DNA from: Galbibacter kalidii
GTDB lineage: Bacteria > Bacteroidota > Bacteroidia > Flavobacteriales > Flavobacteriaceae
DNA: 64,000 nucleotides
Assembly: GCF_026241135.1 (NCBI RefSeq)
Contig: NZ_JAPFGA010000010.1
Span: forward strand, 62,001 to 126,000
Direction of reading: 5' to 3'
Part shown: in pieces, positions 47,045 through 54,362 of the stretch
Numbering within the stretch: position 1 is the first letter of the stretch
Layout of the letters: the number at the start of each line of letters is the position of its first letter
Program-made: the position numbers and the translations under genes
Notes under the pieces: model-generated
Seen by the model: the letters and a program-made list of their open reading frames with translations, nothing else
Told to the model about the DNA's origin: nothing
The model's database searches: none

Positions 47045-47800
47045 ATGAGGTCATTTTTCTTATTTGGAGCCCTTTTCCTTTTCCTACTTTACGGATGCAC
47101 AGATGAACCTAAAATCAGTTTTATACAGCAAAACCTGGTGGAAAGCTCTTGTGAAGAGTGTCCGCAGGTGACCATTGACGTCCCACAAGCACAGGGTGAA
47201 GATACAGCAGTAGCAAAGATCAATCAGGAAATCCACGATTATATCATCCGGGTCTTTGATTATACTGAAGAAAATGAAATTTCTTCTATTGATGATGCTG
47301 TAGAAGCGTTCAAAAATGGATATCAAACATTAAAAAAGCGTTTTCCCGATGATATTGTCTCATGGCAAGCTGACATCACAGGTGATGTTGTTTATAGGAA
47401 TAAGCATCTCGTCTCAATACGAATTGAAAATTATATGTTCACCGGCGGTGCCCATGGCTACAGCTATATTTATTTTTTGAACTTTGACATCAACACCGGA
47501 AAAGTGCTTGAACAAAGCGACCTTTTTACTGATTTGGGTGCTTTTACCGATCTGGCAGAACAGATTTTCAGAAAACAGGAAGGAATAGAACCTGAAGCCA
47601 ATATCAATAATTCCGGATTTATGTTTGAAAACGACCAGTTCCACCTTCCCAACAGCATCGGTTTTAACGAAAAAGGCATCGAACTCATCTACAGTCCATA
47701 TGAAATAGCTGCCTATTCAGATGGGTTTACGACAATCGACATCCCGCTTGAACAAGTAAAAGAATTTATAAAACCCGAATGGCTCGACGAAGTGCCATAA
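47045..47800 (+). CDS. Lipoprotein with DUF4163/DUF3298 (RsiV-like) domains
   Basis: 251 residues. Lipobox LLYGC at about residue 18. The middle part (VDVPQAQG.., AKINQEIHDYIIRVFDY) fits DUF4163, and the C-terminal part (ENYMFTGGAHGYSYIYFLNF, DINTGKVLEQSDLF, LIYSPYEIAAYSDGFTTIDI) is the DUF3298 domain also found in the RsiV anti-sigma factor. It has no cytoplasmic sigma-binding part, so an anti-sigma role is unlikely; probably a periplasm-facing lipoprotein of unknown function. Its end overlaps the convergent DinB-like gene by 35 bp. Confidence 0.85.
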   Translation: MRSFFLFGALFLFLLYGCTDEPKISFIQQNLVESSCEECPQVTIDVPQAQGEDTAVAKINQEIHDYIIRVFDYTEENEISSIDDAVEAFKNGYQTLKKRFPDDIVSWQADITGDVVYRNKHLVSIRIENYMFTGGAHGYSYIYFLNFDINTGKVLEQSDLFTDLGAFTDLAEQIFRKQEGIEPEANINNSGFMFENDQFHLPNSIGFNEKGIELIYSPYEIAAYSDGFTTIDIPLEQVKEFIKPEWLDEVP

Positions 47801-48230
47801 CATAGCCCAAGTGTATGCCTTCGTGATAATTATTAAAAGTAATGGCATCCTCGATTGAGTTTAAGCTTATCCCCACACTAGTCGTGTAACTGTTGTATGT
47901 GGTAAATTTTGGGTAATCAGCTTTGATTCGGGAAACATTAGGCATCAATTCTTCCTTATACTTTTCAAATTCCTCTAAAGAAACCGGTTTTTCAGGATTT
48001 GGAGCCGTTCCTTTTCTGTAGTCTTTAATCGTTTGCTCGTCAACATAACCCTCTTCTCCCGCCAATTTATAGCAAATAAGCTGTTGTGTAATCAACACAT
48101 GAATAACATTCCAAGCAATATTATTGTTAAACCCTTCAGGGATCTTATTGATTTCCTCTTCGGTAAGTCCTTCAATCAATTTTAAAAGCGACTGTCTGCT
48201 TTTTTCCAAAACTTCAAATTGATAATCCAT
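47766..48230 (-). CDS. DinB-like four-helix protein
   Basis: 154 residues. Fits the DinB/YfiT-like metal-dependent fold: NNIAWNVIHVLITQQLICYK with a first His near residue 43 and FNNYHEGIHLGYVMALRRAI with the two later His (~136, 140) that together form the metal triad of the family. Enzymatic role unknown; some relatives are thiol S-transferases. Single gene, convergent with the DUF3298 lipoprotein, overlapping by 35 bp at the 3' ends. Confidence 0.82.
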   Translation of the reverse strand: MDYQFEVLEKSRQSLLKLIEGLTEEEINKIPEGFNNNIAWNVIHVLITQQLICYKLAGEEGYVDEQTIKDYRKGTAPNPEKPVSLEEFEKYKEELMPNVSRIKADYPKFTTYNSYTTSVGISLNSIEDAITFNNYHEGIHLGYVMALRRAIRVL

Positions 48231-48474
48231 TGTTTTTCTGTTTTTGAATGTCTTTTAATTACCATCAAATCCGATTCACAGGATTGATATTTCAAAGATA
48301 ATTTGAAAAAATTACGTGTGCATTTCTTTATTGTTATAATTCTGATGAAAAGAAATTGTATCTCCGCAATTAGCTTTACATACTAATTCAAATACCCCAC
48401 CATAGTTCATTTTGATGTAAAAAGACGGGGTTGTAGTCATAATGGGGCTATATTATGTAGTTCTAATATATCAA

Positions 48475-48551
48475 ACACGCTATATATACGCTATAAATAC
48501 GACATATACACGGCATATACACAACATATATACGGTATAAATAAACTATAA
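48475..48551. repeat. Seven 11-bp direct repeats (AYACGnYATAW)
   Basis: Consecutive units without gaps: ACACGCTATAT, ATACGCTATAA, ATACGACATAT, ACACGGCATAT, ACACAACATAT, ATACGGTATAA, ATAAACTATAA. Located 86-163 bp before the ArsC-like start. The remaining sequence of 48231-48637 has no gene. The 11-bp period puts each unit on the same face of the helix. Confidence 0.8.
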
Positions 48552-48625
48552 CTATGTTTTATCCATGGAGTATCCAAAACAAAGAAAAGTAGACAAAAAG
48601 GAATGTATAGCTCTGCGATTATCTT

Positions 48626-48633
48626 TAAATTTG
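48626..48633 (+). promoter_or_regulatory. TAnnTTTG box only 4 nt before an ATG (leaderless transcript likely)
   Basis: TAAATTTG ends at 48633 and the ArsC-like start is at 48638, so transcription would begin at or next to the start codon. Confidence 0.45.
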
Positions 48634-48637
48634 CCGT

Positions 48638-48991
48638 ATGAAAAAAATATACCACCTAAGCACTTGCGACACTTGTAAAAGAATTATCAAGGAACTGGAT
48701 CTCCCGGATGATTTTGCAAAACAAGACATTAAAACTGAAGCTATTACTGTTGAACAGCTTGAGGCTATGGAACAATTAACTGGTTCTTATGAAGCTTTAT
48801 TCAGTAAGCGTGCCCGTTTGTATAAAGAACGAAACCTGAAAGCGCAATCCCTGACCAAAGAAGAATATAAAAACCTAATTCTGGAACATTATACTTTTTT
48901 GAAAAGACCGGTTATTTTGGTTGACGATGCCATTTTTGTCGGAAACGCTAAAAAAACTGTGGAAGCTGCAAAAAACGTCATTCATGGATAA
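48638..48991 (+). CDS. ArsC/Spx-family thioredoxin-fold protein
   Basis: 117 residues. Starts MKKIYHLSTCDTCKRIIKEL with the CxxC redox pair at residues 10-13, and later FLKRPVILVDDAIFVGNAKK, where RP is the cis-Pro region of ArsC/Spx folds. It lacks the arsenate-binding arginines in a context that I can confirm, so it is better called ArsC-like than arsenate reductase. The stop overlaps the EamA transporter start by 8 bp. An 11-bp repeat array lies upstream (48475-48551). Confidence 0.87.
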   Translation: MKKIYHLSTCDTCKRIIKELDLPDDFAKQDIKTEAITVEQLEAMEQLTGSYEALFSKRARLYKERNLKAQSLTKEEYKNLILEHYTFLKRPVILVDDAIFVGNAKKTVEAAKNVIHG

Positions 48992-49883
48992 AAGAGCTTT
49001 GGCCTTTTTGGCAGCTTTTGGTGCGAGCCTTATCTACGGAATAAACCATACGGTAGCCAAAGACTTGATGCCCACTTATATTGAGCCTTTCGGATTGATT
49101 TTACTGAGGGTTCTCGGAGCAGCCCTACTCTTTTGGGTTATCAGTATTTGGGGTCCAAAAGAAAAAATAGAGCGTAAAGATTGGGGACGAATGTTGATAT
49201 GCGCATTTTTTGGAATGGTAATCAATATGCTAATGTTCTTCAAGGGTTTAAGCCTCTCTACTCCCATAAACAGTGCTGTTATTGTGACGATTTCACCTAT
49301 TATCGTGTTTGTCCTTTCGGCTATTCTTATCAAAGAAAAAATCACTTTTGTACGCTCATTCGGGATTTTACTCGGATTTGCAGGAGCTTTGGGACTTGTT
49401 CTATTTAGCAACGGGGAGGCACAAAACAACGCTCCCAATATCGCTTTGGGAAATATTTTGTTTATCGTCAATGCGACATCATACGGCGTCTACCTCGTCT
49501 TGGTAAAACCACTCACTAAAAAATACCATGCCATTACCTTAATGAAATGGTTGTTTTTGACAGGTATAATCATCAACCTGCCGGTGACTATTTCAGAATT
49601 TACAGCTGTAGAATGGGCTTCCCTACCTTTTGACGCTATTTGGCGGATGGCATTTGTAGTTATTGGAACGACCTTCCTCACCTATCTTTTTAATATTTAC
49701 GCATTAAAGCAGCTAAAAGCCTCAACCATTGGCGCTTTTATCTACCTGCAACCACTCATCGGAATTCTTTATGCAATTATTGTGGGGGCAGACCAATTGA
49801 ATATTCTGAAAATTATGGCTGCTATTTTGGTGTTTACCGGAGTTTATCTGGTGACCAAAGTCAAAAAGGCTCCGGTATCTTAA
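48984..49883 (+). CDS. EamA-family (DMT) transporter
   Basis: 299 residues from the ATG at 48984; an earlier ATG at 48921 lies inside the ArsC-like gene and would add a non-hydrophobic tail. Ten membrane helices in two EamA halves (ALAFLAAFGASLIYGINHTV at the start; FIVNATSYGVYLVLVKPL and YLQPLIGILYAIIVGADQLN in the second half). Exports metabolites, substrate unknown. Translationally coupled to the ArsC-like gene. Confidence 0.9.
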   Translation: MDKRALAFLAAFGASLIYGINHTVAKDLMPTYIEPFGLILLRVLGAALLFWVISIWGPKEKIERKDWGRMLICAFFGMVINMLMFFKGLSLSTPINSAVIVTISPIIVFVLSAILIKEKITFVRSFGILLGFAGALGLVLFSNGEAQNNAPNIALGNILFIVNATSYGVYLVLVKPLTKKYHAITLMKWLFLTGIIINLPVTISEFTAVEWASLPFDAIWRMAFVVIGTTFLTYLFNIYALKQLKASTIGAFIYLQPLIGILYAIIVGADQLNILKIMAAILVFTGVYLVTKVKKAPVS

Positions 49884-49925
49884 CTGACGTGAGTTTGATT
49901 TATACTATACTGTGAAAAAATGTAA

Positions 49926-50079
49926 AACCATTAAGAAGTTAAGGGAATTAAGGTATTTTATGTGTTCAAAATTATTGTTTTCTCAAAGGTCACATAGAAC
50001 ATCCATATAATCATCCCCGTTTTGTGTTTAAAAATTAAGCATGGATGTTTCATTAAGCAACTTAATTCCCTTAATGGTT
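49926..50079. repeat. Long inverted repeat between the EamA and thioesterase genes
   Basis: Arms AACCATTAAG...GGGAATTAAG (49926-49951) and CTTAATTCCCTTAATGGTT (50061-50079), with inner AACATCCAT / ATGGATGTT (50000s). It lies between convergent genes and may serve as a bidirectional terminator; also resembles a dispersed flavobacterial repeat. Confidence 0.55.
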
Positions 50080-50117
50080 ATTTTAATCTTTTATTTTCAG
50101 ATATTCAATTTTATAGG

Positions 50118-50594
50118 TCAACTCAGGTCTTTTGGTGTTTTGGCATATTTACGGGTGTCTTCCTTAGTAAGCACCCTGAAACCTTCTGCACGTTCTACTT
50201 TGTCGAACAGCTGTAAGACTTCACTGGATAAACCGATCAGTTTTCGGGTTTTCAGGTCGATCCATGCGCCCATAATTTCACAGTGCGCCACATTACGGCC
50301 TTTGTAATCATAGTAATTATGATGGAACTCAAAAAACTTTCCATCTTCACTCATTCCTTTCAATTCCAAACTCACGGTCACCGGTTTTCCTGAAAACACC
50401 TCCTTAAAATAGTAGATATGTTCATAAAAAACTACCGGTCCTATATTCAATTTTGTCAACAAACGTAGATCAAAACCCGCTTCCACCAAAAAAGACATAC
50501 GCGTGTGGGCAGCAAATTCTACATAAGCCTTATTTGCCAAATGCCTGTTGGCATCAAGATCATTCCAGCGTATTTCAAATTCTTTTTTATACAT
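50118..50594 (-). CDS. Acyl-CoA thioesterase, hot-dog fold (4HBT family)
   Basis: 158 residues. FEIRWNDLDANRHLANKAYV (residues 6-25) is the 4HBT motif with the catalytic Asp, and FFEFHHNYYDYKGRNVAHCE continues the hot-dog fold. Hydrolyses acyl-CoA; chain specificity unknown. It is divergent from the YheT-like hydrolase and shares with it a palindromic operator at 50672-50697, which places both under one regulator. Confidence 0.87.
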   Translation of the reverse strand: MYKKEFEIRWNDLDANRHLANKAYVEFAAHTRMSFLVEAGFDLRLLTKLNIGPVVFYEHIYYFKEVFSGKPVTVSLELKGMSEDGKFFEFHHNYYDYKGRNVAHCEIMGAWIDLKTRKLIGLSSEVLQLFDKVERAEGFRVLTKEDTRKYAKTPKDLS

Positions 50595-50658
50595 AACTAT
50601 CCCGTTTTATATTTTATAAATGATACGCAATCATTTCCTTTTGCTCCTTTTCTTTCAA

Positions 50659-50720
50659 CAAATTTACAAAACAATTGTTATGCGCGCATAACAATTGTAT
50701 GATTATGATTTCTATCTTTG
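50659..50720. promoter_or_regulatory. Divergent promoters around a 26-bp perfect palindrome
   Basis: Minus -7 box TAAATTTG (50659-50666) and plus -7 box TATCTTTG (50713-50720) flank the palindrome at 50672-50697 (half site CAATTGTTATGCG). The core TGTTATGC-nn-GCATAACA also occurs at 29463-29480. A repressor there would block both promoters; MarR-type sites look like this, but the regulator is unknown. Confidence 0.7.
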
Positions 50721-50745
50721 AACTCATCATTATCTAAAAACGACC

Positions 50746-51741
50746 ATGCCTGTTATAACTTCTACTTATAATCCCCCTCATTTTTTCAGAAATGGACACT
50801 TTTCTACCATTTATGCTGCTCTCCTTAGACAGGTAAACGGTATTTTACAAGAACGCGAACGGATTTTCACTCCTGATGATGATTTTATCGACCTTGATTG
50901 GAGTTATGCCAAAGCCAAAACCCGTAAACTTGCTATTGTATTACACGGGTTGGAAGGTAACGCCCAAAGACCTTATGCTTTGGGAAGTGCCAAAATATTC
51001 AATCAGAGCGGTTATGATGCTGTTTGTGTGAATTACCGGAGTTGTAGTGGCGAACCTAACAAACAATACCGAAGCTATCATTCGGGTGAAACGGGTGATT
51101 TGGAGTTCATCACCCATCATATCATTGAAAAATATCAATACGATACCGTGATTTTAAATGGATTTAGTCTCGGCGGAAATCTTGCGCTTAAATATTTGGG
51201 ACAGCATCACCCCATTCCCAAAGAAATAAAAGCCGCTATCGCTGTTTCTGTTCCGTGTCATCTTTATGGGTCAATGTTGGAAATACACAAAACCAAAAAT
51301 TACCTCTACGCAAAACGCTTTAAAAAAAACCTGATAGAAAAGCTTAGACAAAAACAACAATCTTTTCCGAATAAAATTTCAAAAACCGATATCAAAAAAA
51401 TTGTCACCCTAAAAGATTTTGACGATTGCTACACTTCCCAAGCCCATGGTTTTAAAGATGCGTTAGACTATTATGAAAAAAGCAGTTCGCTTCCCTTTTT
51501 GCAAGCCATTAATGTTCCTACTTTGATCATCAACGCCAAAAACGATTCTTTCCTTTCTGATAAATGCTATCCATTTCAGAAAGTAGAAAAAAACCAAAAC
51601 CTCTATCTGGAAGTGCCTGAATATGGCGGACATGTAGGTTTTTATGATAAGAACAATGTGTATTACACCGAAAAAAGAGCTATTGAATTCCTAAAAGAAC
51701 TGGTTCCCCATTCATCACCACAAACAAAAAAAGCGTTATAA
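50746..51741 (+). CDS. YheT-family alpha/beta hydrolase
   Basis: 331 residues. AIVLHGLEGNAQRPYALGSA (~61-80) is the oxyanion-hole segment, Ser in LNGFSLGGNLALKY (~141-154) the nucleophile, Asp in LIINAKNDSFLS (~265) and His in EYGGHVGFYDK (~296-306) complete the triad. The VNYRSCSGEPNKQYRSYHSG segment is characteristic of the YheT/ABHD1-3 group. Substrate is unknown, probably an ester lipid. Divergently transcribed from the thioesterase and co-regulated through 50672-50697. Confidence 0.9.
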   Translation: MPVITSTYNPPHFFRNGHFSTIYAALLRQVNGILQERERIFTPDDDFIDLDWSYAKAKTRKLAIVLHGLEGNAQRPYALGSAKIFNQSGYDAVCVNYRSCSGEPNKQYRSYHSGETGDLEFITHHIIEKYQYDTVILNGFSLGGNLALKYLGQHHPIPKEIKAAIAVSVPCHLYGSMLEIHKTKNYLYAKRFKKNLIEKLRQKQQSFPNKISKTDIKKIVTLKDFDDCYTSQAHGFKDALDYYEKSSSLPFLQAINVPTLIINAKNDSFLSDKCYPFQKVEKNQNLYLEVPEYGGHVGFYDKNNVYYTEKRAIEFLKELVPHSSPQTKKAL

Positions 51742-51840
51742 AACTTGTATTTCTATACCTCACACATCGCAATAGCCATAGAAATACTTATATTAGCATC
51801 CAATAAATAACTATTTGGAAAAATTAAATTTCACAACACT

Positions 51841-52359
51841 ATGAAAATGTTAAGTAAAATAACTGCATGCCTTTTTGCTGTTGCTATTGTAAGCTGTGGT
51901 GATGCTAAAAAAGAAAAGAAAGAAGAGAAATTTCAGTATGAACAAGAAGCATCAAGTTCAAAGAAAGCAGACACTTCTGAAAAATCTGAGAACACCGTAG
52001 TAATTACTGCAAACGATATGATGAAGTTCGACAAAAAAGAAATTCGCGTAAAAGCCGGACAAAAAGTAGTCATCACATTAAAACACATCGGGAAACTTGA
52101 TAAAAAAGTAATGGGTCACAACCTTGTCATCCTTAATAGTGGTGTAGATTTGGTTGCTTTTGCTACCGAAGCAGCTTCGGCTGTCGATAGCGAATATATC
52201 CCTGAAGGAACCGATGCTGTGCTTGCTCACACAAAAATGTTAGGCGGTGGAGAAAGCGCAACTATCGAATTTGAAGCTCCTGAAGCCGGCACATACGACT
52301 TTTTGTGTAGCTTCCCCGGACATTTTGCTTCTATGCAAGGTAAATTTATTGTAGAATAA
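51841..52359 (+). CDS. Azurin-type blue copper lipoprotein
   Basis: 172 residues. Lipobox VSCG at about residue 19-22, a Lys/Glu-rich tether, then a cupredoxin domain (~50-172). Copper ligands: His in KVMGHNLVIL, Cys and His in FLCSFPGHFASM with the final Met; this is the azurin order. Single-electron carrier facing the periplasm or outside. Starts 99 bp after the YheT-like gene; 18 bp ahead of the DUF1080 lipoprotein, so probably in one operon with it. Confidence 0.93.
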   Translation: MKMLSKITACLFAVAIVSCGDAKKEKKEEKFQYEQEASSSKKADTSEKSENTVVITANDMMKFDKKEIRVKAGQKVVITLKHIGKLDKKVMGHNLVILNSGVDLVAFATEAASAVDSEYIPEGTDAVLAHTKMLGGGESATIEFEAPEAGTYDFLCSFPGHFASMQGKFIVE

Positions 52360-52377
52360 CCAACACCCAAATTATTT

Positions 52378-53292
52378 ATGAGACATCCGTATCTACTTTC
52401 CGCATTCACACTTTTGTTTATACTTATTGGTTGTAAAGACAGTAAGAAAAAAGAAGAAGAACCAATACAGAAAAACGATACGGCTGTTGTAGTCCAGCCG
52501 GAATGGCAACAACTTTTCAACGGAAAAGACCTTTCCGGCTGGATTCCAAAAATATCCAAACACGAAGTCGGCGAAAACTATGCCAACACTTTTTCGGTCA
52601 AAAACGGAAACATCACCGTGAATTATGATGGTTATAACAACGTTTTCGACCGGCAATACGGCCATCTGTTCTATGACAAATCCTTTTCAGCTTACTTTTT
52701 GGCAATAGAATACCGTTTTGTAGATAAACAAATAGCCGATGGTGAAGGCTGGGCATGGAGAAACAGCGGTGCTATGTTACACGGACAAGCCCCGGAAACC
52801 ATGCAGAAAGACCAAGATTTCCCCATCAGTATTGAAGGACAGTTCTTGGGTGGTGATATTGATAGTTCTGATGAACGTCCGACCCTGAACTTATGTACTC
52901 CGGGAACGAATGTTGTCATAAACGGCGAGCTTTTTACTCCGCATTGCACCAATTCCGATTCAAAAACATATCGTGGCGACCAATGGGTCCGCGCTACTTT
53001 TTTGGTGTTGAAAGATTCCATTATTAAGCACATCGCCGAAGGAAAAACCGTTTTGGAATACACCAAACCACAGATTGGCGATGGAGGTGTTAACAAGCAC
53101 GATCCAAACGTAAAACAAGACGGAAAACCACTTACCGAAGGCTATATTTCCATCCAAAGCGAAAGTCACCCAATTGAATTTAGAAAAGTAGAAATTGTTG
53201 ACCTTGACCCCATATACAACGATAAGGAAAAACTAAGTGCTACTATCGATGCTATCCTAGCTGAAGAACAAGCCAAAGCTGAAAGCAACTGA
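52378..53292 (+). CDS. DUF1080 lipoprotein (3-keto-disaccharide hydrolase-like)
   Basis: 304 residues. Lipobox LIGCKD near residue 19. WQQLFNGKDLSGWIPKISKH begins the DUF1080 concanavalin-like fold; FLAIEYRF, NSGAMLHG and IEGQFLGGD are typical later segments, and EGYISIQSESHPIEFRKVEI is the family's C-terminal signature. Some members act on 3-keto sugars; activity here is not established. Follows the azurin gene by 18 bp. The ~160 bp after it (53293-53454) hold no gene. Confidence 0.9.
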   Translation: MRHPYLLSAFTLLFILIGCKDSKKKEEEPIQKNDTAVVVQPEWQQLFNGKDLSGWIPKISKHEVGENYANTFSVKNGNITVNYDGYNNVFDRQYGHLFYDKSFSAYFLAIEYRFVDKQIADGEGWAWRNSGAMLHGQAPETMQKDQDFPISIEGQFLGGDIDSSDERPTLNLCTPGTNVVINGELFTPHCTNSDSKTYRGDQWVRATFLVLKDSIIKHIAEGKTVLEYTKPQIGDGGVNKHDPNVKQDGKPLTEGYISIQSESHPIEFRKVEIVDLDPIYNDKEKLSATIDAILAEEQAKAESN

Positions 53293-53454
53293 TAAGAAAT
53301 CATATCGTCTGCTCTTCGACGTCTCCTGACTTTGAATTGAAAGGGTTCTTTCGATAAAAGTAACTGTTCAAGAGTTTTACAGTTTTACGCTAGCGAAATC
53401 CAGGCTTTGTGCTTAGTAATGCTCCGAAGTGAGGACAGTTCGGAGAGCTGGTTT

Positions 53455-53799
53455 TTAACGAAGGTTTTTTACTTTCATCTTGATTTGATTAAAGATTAGA
53501 AGAAATAATGTAAAGACTAAAAATGAATGATTTTTTAAATTTTCTATTGATTCTATTAAATTAACAATTAATATAACAAGCACTAAAATACTTAGGGCCA
53601 TGTATATTTTCTTAATTAAATTTCTATTATTTAATAAACTTAAGGACGAGATGAGTAAACCGAAAATCAATAAATAATAGAAACTAATATTCATCCATAA
53701 TGAGCCTAAATTAGTAGTAAAATATGCATAATTATGATATATCAATGATGTAATTAAATATGCTAACACTATTGGTATTAGAAAGATTATTATTTTCAC
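53455..53799 (-). CDS. Small four-helix membrane protein (possible immunity)
   Basis: 114 residues, almost all hydrophobic: helices at about 2-20, 31-52, 64-84 and 86-106. Very AT-rich and rich in Ile, Leu, Asn. No family recognised. Overlaps the 183-residue gene by 4 bp and lies in the run behind the 619-residue lipoprotein, so it may be a second immunity protein for that locus, one that would act in the membrane. Confidence 0.5.
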   Translation of the reverse strand: MKIIIFLIPIVLAYLITSLIYHNYAYFTTNLGSLWMNISFYYLLIFGLLISSLSLLNNRNLIKKIYMALSILVLVILIVNLIESIENLKNHSFLVFTLFLLIFNQIKMKVKNLR

Positions 53800-54347
53800 A
53801 GCATTAAGTGTTTTGAATTAAAAAAAGCTTTTTGGACATTAAACTTTCCAAATGGTATTGTTTCGAATGATAAATTAGGAATATTAAAAAATAAATAATC
53901 CTCATTCATTATTTTTCTACCAAACTGAAGTTTAATGTTATTGATCAATCTCTTAATGTCTTTATCTGTAACTCTATTAATATTTTGGTAATCAAGAATC
54001 AATCTAGTTGAGCTGTCATGGATTGTTTCTATAAAATAAAAGTATGGGATTAGAAAACTACAATAACAACTAAAAACTAACGAAAATTTTCTTTCACTTT
54101 TTAAAATTATTTGTAAAGCCATACTAGATTGATTTATTGTGAAATTTGTTTTGTCAATTGCATTTAAATGACTTTGATTATTAAATTTATTAATTAGAGT
54201 TACCCATTCTCCATATTCCTTTTTTGATGTTAGCCCTACTTGTTCTTTCAGATTCTTTATTTCTTTTCTTTTCATATAGGTATCATCTAGTCCATTAACA
54301 CCTTTAGGATAGTATTTATAAGCTTCATTCCGTAAATAACTCTTCAT
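53796..54347 (-). CDS. AT-rich protein behind the lipoprotein, candidate immunity
   Basis: 183 residues, no signal peptide; basic N-terminal helices (MKRKEIKNLKEQVGLTSKKE) and a hydrophobic stretch FSLVFSCYCSFLIPYFYFIE near residues 88-107 inside an otherwise soluble sequence. No family recognised. 15 bp downstream of the 619-residue lipoprotein stop and overlapping the next small gene by 4 bp. Composition clearly more AT-rich than the region to its right, like the 3' part of the lipoprotein gene. Immunity is inferred from layout. Confidence 0.45.
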   Translation of the reverse strand: MKSYLRNEAYKYYPKGVNGLDDTYMKRKEIKNLKEQVGLTSKKEYGEWVTLINKFNNQSHLNAIDKTNFTINQSSMALQIILKSERKFSLVFSCYCSFLIPYFYFIETIHDSSTRLILDYQNINRVTDKDIKRLINNIKLQFGRKIMNEDYLFFNIPNLSFETIPFGKFNVQKAFFNSKHLML

Positions 54348-54362
54348 TCTAAATATTTTATA

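Noticed and set aside
48475-48551. CRISPR array
   Set aside because: Units are 11 bp, contiguous and degenerate, with no spacers and no cas genes.
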